This document shows positions 1 to 8,686 of a stretch of 64,000 nt of DNA, in pieces. The notes below the pieces were generated by a model, which had not been told where the DNA came from, made no database searches, and saw only the letters and a list, made by a program, of their open reading frames with translations. The DNA is from Humibacillus xanthopallidus. GTDB taxonomy: Bacteria > Actinomycetota > Actinomycetes > Actinomycetales > Dermatophilaceae. The stretch spans positions 1,550,001-1,614,000 of the forward strand of contig NZ_VFPM01000001.1 in the NCBI RefSeq assembly GCF_006716675.1. Reading direction: 5' to 3'. Each line of letters opens with the position of its first letter. Within the stretch, counting starts at the first letter, position 1. Position numbers and translations under genes: made by a program.

Positions 1-137
1 GCCTCGTCGAGCGGGCACGCGCCCGCCGCGAAGACGAGGCGGGCGCCGGCGTCGACGGACGCGGCATACGCGTAGGGAGCGGTGTCGGTGAGCGCGTCCG
101 ACCGGACGAGCCGGACGGCACTGCGGGGTCGGTCCAT
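1..137 (-). CDS. RidA/YjgF-family protein, 3' part outside window
   Basis: Only the first 45 codons lie in the window; the gene runs off the left edge. The N-terminus starts MDRPRSAVRL and contains YAYAASVDAGARLVFAAG followed by ACPLDE. This is the first strand and active-site-side segment of the RidA (YjgF/YER057c/UK114) fold, where a substrate Tyr and an F/V-x-A-G motif lie near the start. Family members hydrolyse reactive enamine/imine intermediates; this subgroup may have another role. ATG at 135-137 is the only plausible start. It is divergent from the kinase-like gene that begins at 196. Confidence 0.75.
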   Translation of the reverse strand, partial: MDRPRSAVRLVRSDALTDTAPYAYAASVDAGARLVFAAGACPLDE

Positions 138-195
138 GTGCCGACGGTAGTGCGTCCACGTGGAGCGACACGGGCACCGGCGGCATACTCGCGGC

Positions 196-843
196 ATGCA
201 GCTGCACCCCGAGGAGACCGAGGCCGGGCCCTGGCGCCGCGTCGACGACGCCGAGCTCCCCGCGCTCGTCGCGCCCCTGCTCTCCGGCGGGCGCGGCGTG
301 CTGCTCGTCGACGGCCGCTCGGGCAGCGGCAAGTCCACCATCTCGGCCCGGCTGGCTGACCTGCTCGGCGGGGCGGTCGTGCACAGCGACGACCTGGCCT
401 GGCACCACGACGCGTTCGCCTGGGACGACCTCGCACGCGACCACGTCATCGAGCCCTGGCGCCGCGGCGAGAGCGTCGACTACCGCCCGCCGGGCTGGGT
501 GGTCAAGGGCCGCGAGGGCGCGGTGACGGTGCCCGCCGACGTATGCGTCCTCGTCCTCGAGGGGGTCGGTGCGGGTCGCGCGGCGCTGGCCACTCAGGCG
601 GACGCGGTGGTGTGGGTGCAGTCCGACCGGGCGGAGGCCCGCGAGCGCGGGCTGCGGCGGGACGTCGAGCTCGGCCGCACCCCGGAGGAGGCGGAGCGCT
701 TCTGGGACGAGTGGATGGCGGCGGAGGAGCCGTTCCTCGCCGCCGACCGGCCGTGGGAGCGCGCCGACCTCGTCGTCAGGTCCAGCCCGGACGCATGGGC
801 GCCCGGCTGCACGACCGTGGCGCTGAGGCGCAGGGGCCGCTGA
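196..843 (+). CDS. P-loop NTPase, uridine kinase-like
   Basis: A 215-residue cytoplasmic protein. A Walker A motif, GRSGSGKS, lies at about residues 40-47. It is followed by HSDDLAWHHDAFAWDD, the acidic segment where uridine kinase-like proteins hold the substrate and Mg, and by a hydrophobic strand VCVLVLEGVG in the Walker B position. The C-terminal half contains the basic RAEARERGLRRD segment expected for a lid. ATG at 196 was chosen because upstream codons give Arg/His-rich low-complexity sequence and the homology-like region starts after it. There is no good ribosome binding site, so translation may be leaderless from the GGCATACT element 10-15 bases upstream. Substrate unknown; possibly a nucleoside or small-molecule kinase. 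Confidence 0.7.
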   Translation: MQLHPEETEAGPWRRVDDAELPALVAPLLSGGRGVLLVDGRSGSGKSTISARLADLLGGAVVHSDDLAWHHDAFAWDDLARDHVIEPWRRGESVDYRPPGWVVKGREGAVTVPADVCVLVLEGVGAGRAALATQADAVVWVQSDRAEARERGLRRDVELGRTPEEAERFWDEWMAAEEPFLAADRPWERADLVVRSSPDAWAPGCTTVALRRRGR

Positions 844-929
844 GTGAACGGGCGGCAGGCGGGGTATCCCCTCGGCGTGACGGCGACGGGGACGCGACGT
901 GACGGCCGCCGCGCCCCGTGGGCGGCGCG

Positions 930-2420
930 ATGACGAGCGCCTCGCTCGCTCGCACGGCGACGGCGGTGTCGAGACGCTCGCTGCCCCGGCCGCCCCGGAA
1001 GGTCTTCGTCGCGGTGGTCGTCCTCGGCGCGTGCGTGCTGACCCGGGGGTTCAGCCAGGCCGTGACGCCCTTCATCCGCCACGACGACTGGCCCTACCTC
1101 GTGCCGGCCAACACCCCGGGCGTGACATCCGTGGCGGAGCACGACCTCTACGAGGGGCGCTGGCTCAACACGCTGTGGTGGGCGGTCATCGGCCAGCACG
1201 GCACGCCGACGTCGGCGTCACTGACGTATGCCGTCGCGTACGCCCTCGTCGTCGCCGGCATGTGGCGCGTGCTGCACCTCTCCGGCATCCGGCCGCGGCC
1301 GGCCGTCGACGCCCTCCTCGGAGTCGCCCTCTTCGCCTCGGCCGTCTGGGTGCAGCTGCTCTACTGGCCGGGCGCGCTGACGCCGTCGGTGGTCGTGGCG
1401 GCGGTGGCGCTGTGGACCCTGCCCTGGGCGGCGCACTCGCGCTGGCGCCTCGGAGTCTGGCTCGTCGTCGGCGAGGCGTGCGCGGTGCTCACCTACCCGC
1501 CCGTCGGTGTGCTGCTCGTGCTCTTCGCCGTGGTGCTGCTGCGCGAGGCCCGCTGGCGTGCAGTGCTCGCCGTCATCACCGGCTGGGGGGCTGGCTTCGC
1601 CCTGGGGGTGGCGACGGCCTACACCCTCAACTGGATCGACTACGGCTACTTCGGCATCAAGATCGCCTACTGGCGCGACCCCAACCCGCTGACCTCGCTC
1701 GGGGCGCTCGCGACCAACCTCGGCCGGTGGGCCGAGGCCGCGGGCACGCTCTGGGCCTCGCAGTGGTGGGTCGCGGTCGTGGGGGTCGTCGCCGTCGTCC
1801 TCGGCCTGAGAGACGTCGTCGTGCGGACTCGGATGCAACGGCTCGTCGTGGCGCTCTCGGTGGCCGGTGGGCTGGACGCCGCCCTGGCGCTCGTCACGGG
1901 TGTCGTCACGGAGAACCGCGGTCAGCTGTGGAGCTGGTACGTCGGGGTGCTCCCGGTGGCCCTCCTGCTCATGGACCGGGGTGCGCGGCAGCCGGAGGAG
2001 GCGCTCGCCCCTCGCTCGCGGACCCTCGACCGGGTCGCGACGGCCGCGCTCGTCGTGCTCGCCGTGGGCGGGGTGCTCGCGTGGCGCACGGACGTCGGCG
2101 AGCACCAGGCGACGCGGGCGCAGTATGCCGCGATCGCCGAGGCCGCCACCCGTGTCGGCCCCGACGGGCAACGTCCGTTCGTCGTCATCTACATGGAGCC
2201 GACCCTGCGCCACAGCCGTGAAGGAGGGATCATGGCCGGAACGATGCGCATGGCCGTCCGCGCCGACCAGGACGGCCTGCTGCCCGTCTGGTGCGCGCCC
2301 GACGAGTGTGCCCAGATGATCGCGCGCGCATCAGGACCGGTCATCGATCTCGGTCGGGTCGGCTCCCGGCCACACGTCGTCGGCGTGATCGTCCCGAACC
2401 CCCCGGCGTGGATCTACTGA
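930..2420 (+). CDS. polytopic membrane protein, possible GT-C-type glycosyltransferase
   Basis: About 496 residues with roughly ten hydrophobic segments. The first is VFVAVVVLGACVL, followed by an external loop with RHDDWPYLVP. An Asp-Asp(-Trp) pair just after the first membrane helix is typical of GT-C polyprenyl-phosphate-sugar glycosyltransferases (GtrII-like families), where it binds the metal or lipid donor. That is the main reason for this suggestion. The soluble C-terminus after the last helix is about 80 residues and ends in PNPPAWIY. ATG at 930 was preferred to GTG at 918; both lack a strong ribosome binding site. It could equally be an unassigned membrane protein of the same architecture. 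Confidence 0.5.
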   Translation: MTSASLARTATAVSRRSLPRPPRKVFVAVVVLGACVLTRGFSQAVTPFIRHDDWPYLVPANTPGVTSVAEHDLYEGRWLNTLWWAVIGQHGTPTSASLTYAVAYALVVAGMWRVLHLSGIRPRPAVDALLGVALFASAVWVQLLYWPGALTPSVVVAAVALWTLPWAAHSRWRLGVWLVVGEACAVLTYPPVGVLLVLFAVVLLREARWRAVLAVITGWGAGFALGVATAYTLNWIDYGYFGIKIAYWRDPNPLTSLGALATNLGRWAEAAGTLWASQWWVAVVGVVAVVLGLRDVVVRTRMQRLVVALSVAGGLDAALALVTGVVTENRGQLWSWYVGVLPVALLLMDRGARQPEEALAPRSRTLDRVATAALVVLAVGGVLAWRTDVGEHQATRAQYAAIAEAATRVGPDGQRPFVVIYMEPTLRHSREGGIMAGTMRMAVRADQDGLLPVWCAPDECAQMIARASGPVIDLGRVGSRPHVVGVIVPNPPAWIY

Positions 2421-2497
2421 CGACACGGACGTCCGTGTCACATTCGCCCCGCCAGGACCGTCAGCATGACAACGGACCACCGGAGAAGGAGAGAGCG

Positions 2498-2734
2498 ATG
2501 AAGACGATGACCTGCCGGGCCCTCGGAGGCCCCTGCGACCTCGCGCACGAGGGTGCGACCGCCGACGACGTCATCAAGGCCCAGGACCAGCACCTCAAGG
2601 ACGCGGAGAAGGCCGGCGACCGGGCGCACCAGCCGGCCCGTGACGCGATGAAGAGGCGCTGGCGCCACCCGCGCCAGTCGATGGCCTGGTACCGCGAGAC
2701 CAAGGAGGCCTTCGCCGCCCTCCCGGACAGCTGA
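2498..2734 (+). CDS. DUF1059-family small protein
   Basis: A 78-residue protein starting MKTMTCRALGGPCDLAHEG. The C-R-x-L-G-G-x-C-D signature at the N-terminus is the hallmark of DUF1059 proteins, followed by the helical segment ADDVIKAQDQHLKDAEKAGD; the two cysteines are at residues 6 and 13. The C-terminal ~20 residues (PRQSMAWYRETKEAFAALP) extend past the usual domain. ATG at 2498 is preceded by an excellent AAGGAGAG ribosome binding site 6-9 bases away, which rejects the longer in-frame reading from 2291. Function of the family is not established. Confidence 0.8.
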   Translation: MKTMTCRALGGPCDLAHEGATADDVIKAQDQHLKDAEKAGDRAHQPARDAMKRRWRHPRQSMAWYRETKEAFAALPDS

Positions 2735-2782
2735 ACACCTGGCGATACTGCGCTTGGCAGCGGTGTCAGGCTGCCCGCACGA

Positions 2783-2860
2783 CTGATCGAAAGAGCAATC
2801 CGCCCCCACGAGCGCGCACCTCCCTCCGCACGCTCCCGGGCGGATTGCTCTTTCGATCAG
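2783..2860. repeat. 78-nt palindrome, ATCGAAAGAGCA family
   Basis: Perfect 23-bp inverted repeat: arms 2783-2805 and 2838-2860, separated by a 32-nt GC-rich loop. Each arm carries ATCGAAAGAGCA at its outer end. A second element at 58007-58084 has the same 23-bp arm length and the same 32-nt loop, with only the inner arm bases differing. There is no U-tract, so this is not an ordinary terminator. It sits between the DUF1059 gene and the carboxylase gene, both on the plus strand. Confidence 0.85.
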
Positions 2861-2987
2861 GCGCCTCGCCAGAATCCGCTGCCATGTCTACTCGCGGGTC
2901 AGCGCCTCGGAGTGGAAGGCTGCGGGTGTGGCGTGACGAGCGCCACTCGCCCTGACGGGCGCTGGCACGACGAAGGAGACCCGCTCG

Positions 2988-5900
2988 ATGATCTCGCGCA
3001 TCGCAATCGTCAACCGCGGTGAGGCCGCCATGCGCCTCATCCACGCCGTACGCGACCTCAATGCTGCCGCCGGCCCCGACGGCCACCGCATCGAGACGAT
3101 CGCCCTGCACACGGAGGGCGAGCGGCGGGCGATGTTCGTGCGCGAGAGCGACCACGCCTACGACCTCGGGCCGGCCTCCGCGCGGCCCTACCTCGACCAC
3201 GCGGTGCTCGAGCGCGCGCTGCGCGAGACGGGGGCCGACGCGGCGTGGGTCGGCTGGGGCTTCGTCGCCGAGGACCCCTCCTTCGCCGAGCTCTGCGAGC
3301 GCATCGGCGTCACCTTCATCGGCCCGAGCCCCGAGGCGATGCGCAAGCTCGGTGACAAGATCGGCAGCAAGCTCATCGCCGAGGAGGTGGGCGTCCCGGT
3401 CGCACCGTGGAGTCGCGGCGGCGTCGACACGCTCGAGGACGCCAAGGCCGCAGCCGCGCGCATCGGCTACCCCCTCATGCTCAAGGCGACCGCAGGCGGT
3501 GGCGGCCGCGGCATCCGCCGCGTCGACTCCGACGCCGACCTCACCGACGCCTACGAGCGCACCCGCGACGAGGCCGAGCGCGCCTTCGGCTCGGGCATCG
3601 TCTTCCTCGAGAAGCTCGTCACCGGTGCCCGCCACATCGAGGTGCAGGTCATCGCCGACGGTCAGGGCAGCGCCTGGGCCGTCGGCGTGCGCGACTGCTC
3701 CGTGCAGCGGCGCAACCAGAAGGTCATCGAGGAGTCCGCCTCGCCCGTGCTCGGCCCCGAGCAGGAGCAGGAGGTGCGCACGAGCGCGGAGCGTCTCGCG
3801 ATCGCGGTCGGCTATGCCGGCGCCGGCACCGTCGAGTTCCTCTACCACCCGGGCGAGCGGTTCTTCGCCTTCCTCGAGGTCAACACCCGCCTCCAGGTCG
3901 AGCACCCGATCACCGAGGTCGTCACCGACACAGACCTCGTCAAGCTCCAGATCCACGTCGCGAACGGCGGCCGCCTCGACGACCTGCCGGACGGGCGCCC
4001 CACCGAGCGCGGCCACGCCGTCGAGGCCCGCCTCAACGCCGAGGACCCCGACCGCGACTTCGCCCCGTCGCCCGGGCGCATCGAGCTGCTGAACTTCCCG
4101 TCCGGCCCCGGCATCCGGGTCGACACCGGCGTCGGGGAGGGCGACTCGATCCCGGCCGACTTCGACTCGATGATCGCCAAGATCATCGCCCACGGTCGCG
4201 ACCGTGACGAGGCCCTCGCCCGTCTGCGCCGGGCCCTGTCCGAGACGACCGTGGTCATCAACGGCGGCGCGACGAACAAGAGCTTCATCCTCGACCTGCT
4301 CGACCAGCCCGAGATCATCGACGGCTCAGCCGACACCGGCTGGATCGACCGGGTGCGCGGCGAGGGCCGGCTCGTCTCGCACCGCCACTCCGGCGTCGCC
4401 CTCGTCGCCGCCGGCATCGAGGCCTACGAGGACGCCGAGGCCATCGAGCGGGCCCGCCTCTTCGAATCCGCCCGCGGCGGGCGCCCGCAGGTGCAGCACG
4501 CGGTCGGCCGCGCCATCGACCTCAAGCTGCGCGGCACGGCATACAAGGTCATGGTGCTGCGCACCGCGTCCGACCGCTACCGCGTGTCGATCCAGAACGG
4601 CGGCGAGGCCCACGTCGTCGACGCGTCCATCGACCGCATCGACGACTACGCCGGGCGGATCACCGTCGAGGGTCGGGCCCACCGCCTCATCACCGCCACC
4701 CACGGACCCGTGCACCTCGTCGAGGTCGACGGCATCACGCACCGCGTCTCGCGCGACGAGGGTGGGGTCGTGCGCTCACCCGCACCCGCCCTCGTCGTCG
4801 CCACGCCCGTCGAGGTCGGTGCGGAGGTCGCCGCCGGCGCTCCCGTGCTCGTGCTCGAGTCGATGAAGATGGAGACGGTGCTGCCGGCGCCCTTCGCGGC
4901 GCGCGTGCGCGAGCTGCTCGTCGCGGTCGGCAGCCAGGTCGAGACCGGCGCGCCCCTCGTGCGGCTCGAGCCGACGGGTGACGGGGACGAGGTGGCCGAG
5001 GCCGCCGCGACGGAGTCGGTCGACCTCGACCTGCCCGACTCCACCGGGCACACGGCCACGGCCCGCGAGCGGGCCGACCGCCGCATCGGCGACCTGTCGG
5101 CGAGCGTGCTCGGCTTCGACGCCGACCCCGCCGGTGACCGGCGCCAGCTCTCCTCCTACCTCGCCGCGCGCGACGAGCTCGCCGCCGAGGGTCACGTGCC
5201 GCTCGCCGAGGAGATCTCGGTGCTCGAGCTCGTCGCCGACTTCGCCGAGCTGAGCCGCAACCGTCCCGTCGAGCAGGAGCGGCACACCGAGCTGCTCGTG
5301 CACAGCCCCAAGGAGCACTTCCACACCTACCTCCAGAGCCTCGACGCCGACCGCGCCGCGCTGCCCGACGAGTTCCGCGACAAGCTCGCCCGCGTGCTGC
5401 GCCACTACGGCGTCGAGGACTTCGAGCGCACGCCGCAGCTCGAGGAGGCCGTCTTCCGCATCTTCCTCGCCCAGCAGCGTTCGGCCCCGGAGATCAACCT
5501 CGCCACCTCGATCCTGCAGCGCTGGCTCGGCGAGCCCGCTCCCGCGGAGCAGGAGGCCGCCGCGGCACGCGACGCCCTCGACCGGCTCGTCGTCGCGACC
5601 CAGCTGCGCTTCCCCGTCGTCGGCGACCTCGCGCGCAGCGTGCGCTTCCGCTGGTTCGACCAGCCGCTCGTCGACCAGGAGCGCGCCAGCGTCCTCGACG
5701 GCGTCGGCGACCGCCTCGCTGCCCTCGCAGCCGAGCCCGACGCCCCCGACCACGCGGCCCGGGTCGACGAGCTCGCCTCGATCCCCGAGCAGATCGTGCG
5801 CTTCCTCGCCGACCGGCTGCACTCGGCGCCGGGCGGGGGCCTGCCCGAGCACGAGCCGATGCTCGAGGTGCTCATCAGGCGGCACTACCGCGAGCACGAG

Positions 5901-8525
5901 CTGCACGGCCTGCACACCTTCGCCGCCGGTGGCCGGCCCTTCGCCGTCGCCGACTACACCCTCGACGACCGCCCCACGCACCTCACCTCGACGATCGGCT
6001 CGGTGGCCGAGCTCGAGCCGGGCAGCGCCCTCGACACGGCCGTGTCGGCCGACGTCTGGGCCAGGGTCGAGGGGCACCAGTCCGTCGTCGACCTCTATCT
6101 CAGCTGGCCCGACGAGCCGGAGTCGCCCGACGAGGCGAGCGCCCGCCTCGCCGAGCTGCTCGAAGCCCTGCCCTTCACGCAGGACGTGCGCCGGGTGGCG
6201 GTCGCCACCTCGCCGGGCCACGGGCGCCCGATCTCCTACTTCACCTTCCGGCCGACCGCGGGCGCCCTCGTCGAGGACCGTCTCGTGCGCGGCGTGCACC
6301 CCATGGTCGGGCGCCGGCTCAACCTCTGGCGGCTCACGGCCTTCGACGTGACCCGGCTCGAGGCGCCCGAGGACGTCCTGCTCTACGAGTGCGTCGCCCG
6401 GGACAACAAGGACGACCGTCGCCTCGTCGCCCTCGCCCAGGTGCGCCAGGTTGTCGTCGTGCGCGACGACGAGGGCCACGTCACCGGCCTGCCCCACGTC
6501 GAGCGCGCCATCGCCAACTGCCTCGAGGCCATCCGTCGGGTGCGGTCGAGCCGCGGTGCCCGCGCCTCGAAGCTCGACATGAACCACGTGTGGGTCCAGA
6601 TCTGGCCGACGATCGAGGCCGACCTCGGCCAGCTCACGGCCCTCCAGACCCGCATCGCGCCGCTCACCGCCGGTGCCGGCATCGAGGAGGTGCTCGTGCA
6701 GGCCAACGTGACGACCGACCCCGGCGAGGCCCCCCTGCCGATCGCGGGCCGCTTCTTCTACCAGCCCGGCTCGGGTGTCGTCGGCACGGTCGGGGCTCCG
6801 CCGACCGAGCGGCTCAAGCCGCTCGACGACTACGCCTCGAAGGTCGTGCGGGCGCGGCGTCGCGGCCTCGTCTACCCCTACGAGCTCCAGTCGATGATCG
6901 CGGGCGACGGCGGCACCGTCGTCGAGCACGACCTCGACGACTCGGGCGCACTCGTGCCCGTCGACCGCCCGCTCGGCCTCAACAAGGCCGGCATCATCGT
7001 CGCGGTCGTCAGCTCGCCGACGGTGCGCCACCCCGAGGGCGTCACCCGTGTCGTCCTCAGCGGCGACCCGCTGCGCTCGCTGGGCTCGGTCGCCGAGGCC
7101 GAGTGCGCCCGCGTCATCGCGGCGATCGACCTCGCCGAGCAGATGCAGGTGCCGCTCGAGTGGTACTCCCTCTCGGCCGGCGCCCGCATCTCGATGGACT
7201 CCGGCACCGAGAACATGGACTGGGTGGCGCGTGCCCTCAAGCGCATCATCGAGTTCACGCAGGCCGGCGGCGAGATCAACATCGTCGTGGCGGGCATCAA
7301 CGTCGGCGCCCAGCCCTACTGGAACGCCGAGGCCACGATGCTCATGCACACCAAGGGCATCCTCGTCATGACCCCCGACAGCGCCATGGTGCTCACGGGC
7401 AAGCAGTCGCTCGACTTCTCGGGCGGCGTGTCGGCCGAGGACAACTTCGGCATCGGCGGCTACGACCGCGTCATGGGCCCCAACGGCCAGGCGCAGTACT
7501 GGGCCAAGGACCTCGCGGGCGCCCACGCCATCCTCATGGCGCACTACGAGCACGCCTACATCGCGCCGGGCGAGTCCGGCCCGCGCCGCGTCAGCACCTC
7601 CGACCCCGTCGACCGCGACGTCACCCTCTCGCCGCACTCCGCGCCGGGCTCGGACTTCACGACGGTCGGCGAGATCTTCTCGAGCGCGACGAACCCCGAC
7701 CGCAAGAAGCCCTTCGACATCCGCACCGTGATGCGCGCCGTCAGCGACGCCGACCACGAGCCCCTCGAGCGGTGGGCCGGCATGGCCGACGCCGAGACGG
7801 CCGTCGTGCAGGATGCCCACGTCGGCGGCATCCCGGTCTGCATGATCGGCATCGAGTCCAAGACGGTGGCCCGTCGCGGCTTCCCGCCCACCGACGGCCC
7901 CGACACCTACACGGCCGGCACGCTCTTCCCCCGGTCGAGCAAGAAGGTCGCCCGGGCGATCAACGCCGCGAGCGGCAACCGGCCTCTCGTCGTGCTCGCC
8001 AACCTGTCGGGCTTCGACGGCTCACCGGAGTCGATGCGTGCCCTGCAGCTCGAGTACGGCGCCGAGATCGGCCGGGCCATCGTCAACTTCGACGGCCCGA
8101 TCGTCTTCACCGTGATCTCCCGCTACCACGGCGGCGCCTTCGTCGTCTTCTCCAAGACGCTCAACCCGCGCATGACGGTCCTGGCCGTCGAGGGGTCCTT
8201 CGCGTCGGTGCTCGGCGGCGCTCCCGCCGCGGCCGTGGTCTTCGCGCGCGACGTCGACGCCCGCACGACGGCCGACCCCCGGGTCGCCGAGCTCGAGAGC
8301 CAGCTGGCCTCGGCGTCCGGCGTCGAGCGGGCCCGTCTCGCAACGGAGCTCGCGGAGGTGCGCAGCGCAGTGCGCTCCGAGAAGCTCGGTCAGGTTGCCG
8401 CGGAGTTCGACTCGGTGCACAGCATCCAGCGCGCCGTGACCGTCGGCTCCGTCGACGCGGTCATCGCGCCCCAGGAGATCCGCCCGCGCATCATCGCCGC
8501 GCTCGAGGAGGGCCTGCAGGGCTGA
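2988..8525 (+). CDS. single-chain biotin-dependent acyl-CoA carboxylase (BC-BCCP-CT fusion)
   Basis: A 1845-residue enzyme carrying all activities of an acyl-CoA carboxylase. The biotin carboxylase domain spans residues 1-~480, with the glycine-rich ATP loop KATAGGGGRGIRRV, EVQVIAD, and the ExNxRxQVEH motif as EVNTRLQVEHPITE. A biotinyl domain follows with LESMKMETV; the biotin-accepting lysine is K627. Residues ~680-1200 form a long central region like that of eukaryotic ACC. The C-terminal ~600 residues are the paired carboxyltransferase (crotonase-fold) domains with GGAFVVFSKTLNP. Length and order match the yeast-like YCC class described from Deinococcus radiodurans rather than the separate AccA/AccD subunits usual in actinobacteria. 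The acyl-CoA substrate cannot be read from sequence. An AAGGAG ribosome binding site precedes the ATG. A strong hairpin follows the stop. Confidence 0.9.
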   Translation: MISRIAIVNRGEAAMRLIHAVRDLNAAAGPDGHRIETIALHTEGERRAMFVRESDHAYDLGPASARPYLDHAVLERALRETGADAAWVGWGFVAEDPSFAELCERIGVTFIGPSPEAMRKLGDKIGSKLIAEEVGVPVAPWSRGGVDTLEDAKAAAARIGYPLMLKATAGGGGRGIRRVDSDADLTDAYERTRDEAERAFGSGIVFLEKLVTGARHIEVQVIADGQGSAWAVGVRDCSVQRRNQKVIEESASPVLGPEQEQEVRTSAERLAIAVGYAGAGTVEFLYHPGERFFAFLEVNTRLQVEHPITEVVTDTDLVKLQIHVANGGRLDDLPDGRPTERGHAVEARLNAEDPDRDFAPSPGRIELLNFPSGPGIRVDTGVGEGDSIPADFDSMIAKIIAHGRDRDEALARLRRALSETTVVINGGATNKSFILDLLDQPEIIDGSADTGWIDRVRGEGRLVSHRHSGVALVAAGIEAYEDAEAIERARLFESARGGRPQVQHAVGRAIDLKLRGTAYKVMVLRTASDRYRVSIQNGGEAHVVDASIDRIDDYAGRITVEGRAHRLITATHGPVHLVEVDGITHRVSRDEGGVVRSPAPALVVATPVEVGAEVAAGAPVLVLESMKMETVLPAPFAARVRELLVAVGSQVETGAPLVRLEPTGDGDEVAEAAATESVDLDLPDSTGHTATARERADRRIGDLSASVLGFDADPAGDRRQLSSYLAARDELAAEGHVPLAEEISVLELVADFAELSRNRPVEQERHTELLVHSPKEHFHTYLQSLDADRAALPDEFRDKLARVLRHYGVEDFERTPQLEEAVFRIFLAQQRSAPEINLATSILQRWLGEPAPAEQEAAAARDALDRLVVATQLRFPVVGDLARSVRFRWFDQPLVDQERASVLDGVGDRLAALAAEPDAPDHAARVDELASIPEQIVRFLADRLHSAPGGGLPEHEPMLEVLIRRHYREHELHGLHTFAAGGRPFAVADYTLDDRPTHLTSTIGSVAELEPGSALDTAVSADVWARVEGHQSVVDLYLSWPDEPESPDEASARLAELLEALPFTQDVRRVAVATSPGHGRPISYFTFRPTAGALVEDRLVRGVHPMVGRRLNLWRLTAFDVTRLEAPEDVLLYECVARDNKDDRRLVALAQVRQVVVVRDDEGHVTGLPHVERAIANCLEAIRRVRSSRGARASKLDMNHVWVQIWPTIEADLGQLTALQTRIAPLTAGAGIEEVLVQANVTTDPGEAPLPIAGRFFYQPGSGVVGTVGAPPTERLKPLDDYASKVVRARRRGLVYPYELQSMIAGDGGTVVEHDLDDSGALVPVDRPLGLNKAGIIVAVVSSPTVRHPEGVTRVVLSGDPLRSLGSVAEAECARVIAAIDLAEQMQVPLEWYSLSAGARISMDSGTENMDWVARALKRIIEFTQAGGEINIVVAGINVGAQPYWNAEATMLMHTKGILVMTPDSAMVLTGKQSLDFSGGVSAEDNFGIGGYDRVMGPNGQAQYWAKDLAGAHAILMAHYEHAYIAPGESGPRRVSTSDPVDRDVTLSPHSAPGSDFTTVGEIFSSATNPDRKKPFDIRTVMRAVSDADHEPLERWAGMADAETAVVQDAHVGGIPVCMIGIESKTVARRGFPPTDGPDTYTAGTLFPRSSKKVARAINAASGNRPLVVLANLSGFDGSPESMRALQLEYGAEIGRAIVNFDGPIVFTVISRYHGGAFVVFSKTLNPRMTVLAVEGSFASVLGGAPAAAVVFARDVDARTTADPRVAELESQLASASGVERARLATELAEVRSAVRSEKLGQVAAEFDSVHSIQRAVTVGSVDAVIAPQEIRPRIIAALEEGLQG

Positions 8526-8533
8526 CCGACGAC

Positions 8534-8581
8534 ACAGCCCGCGTATGCCGCCCGACGGGGTGGGCGGCATACGCGGGCTGT
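8534..8581. terminator. hairpin terminator with GTATGCC motif in stem
   Basis: Perfect 20-bp inverted repeat, arms 8534-8553 and 8562-8581, with an 8-nt loop. It begins 9 bases after the carboxylase stop codon. Both arms contain GCGTATGCCGCC or its complement, the heptamer that is frequent across the window. No run of T follows, as is common for GC-rich actinobacterial terminators. It lies between convergent genes and could stop transcription from both sides. Confidence 0.7.
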
Positions 8582-8686
8582 CGTCGTGCCGCGGGGCCGT
8601 GTGCCACCCGGAGGGGAGAGCAGCACACGGCCCCGCGGTGACGCCGCCCCGTGGAGGGAGAGGCGGCGTCGCGGGGGCACCCTCGG

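Noticed and set aside
4776..7820. A 1014-codon open reading frame antisense to the carboxylase
   Set aside because: It is rich in Gly/Arg/Asp/Val runs with no domain, and reflects the codon bias of the real gene on the other strand. The carboxylase has all motifs.
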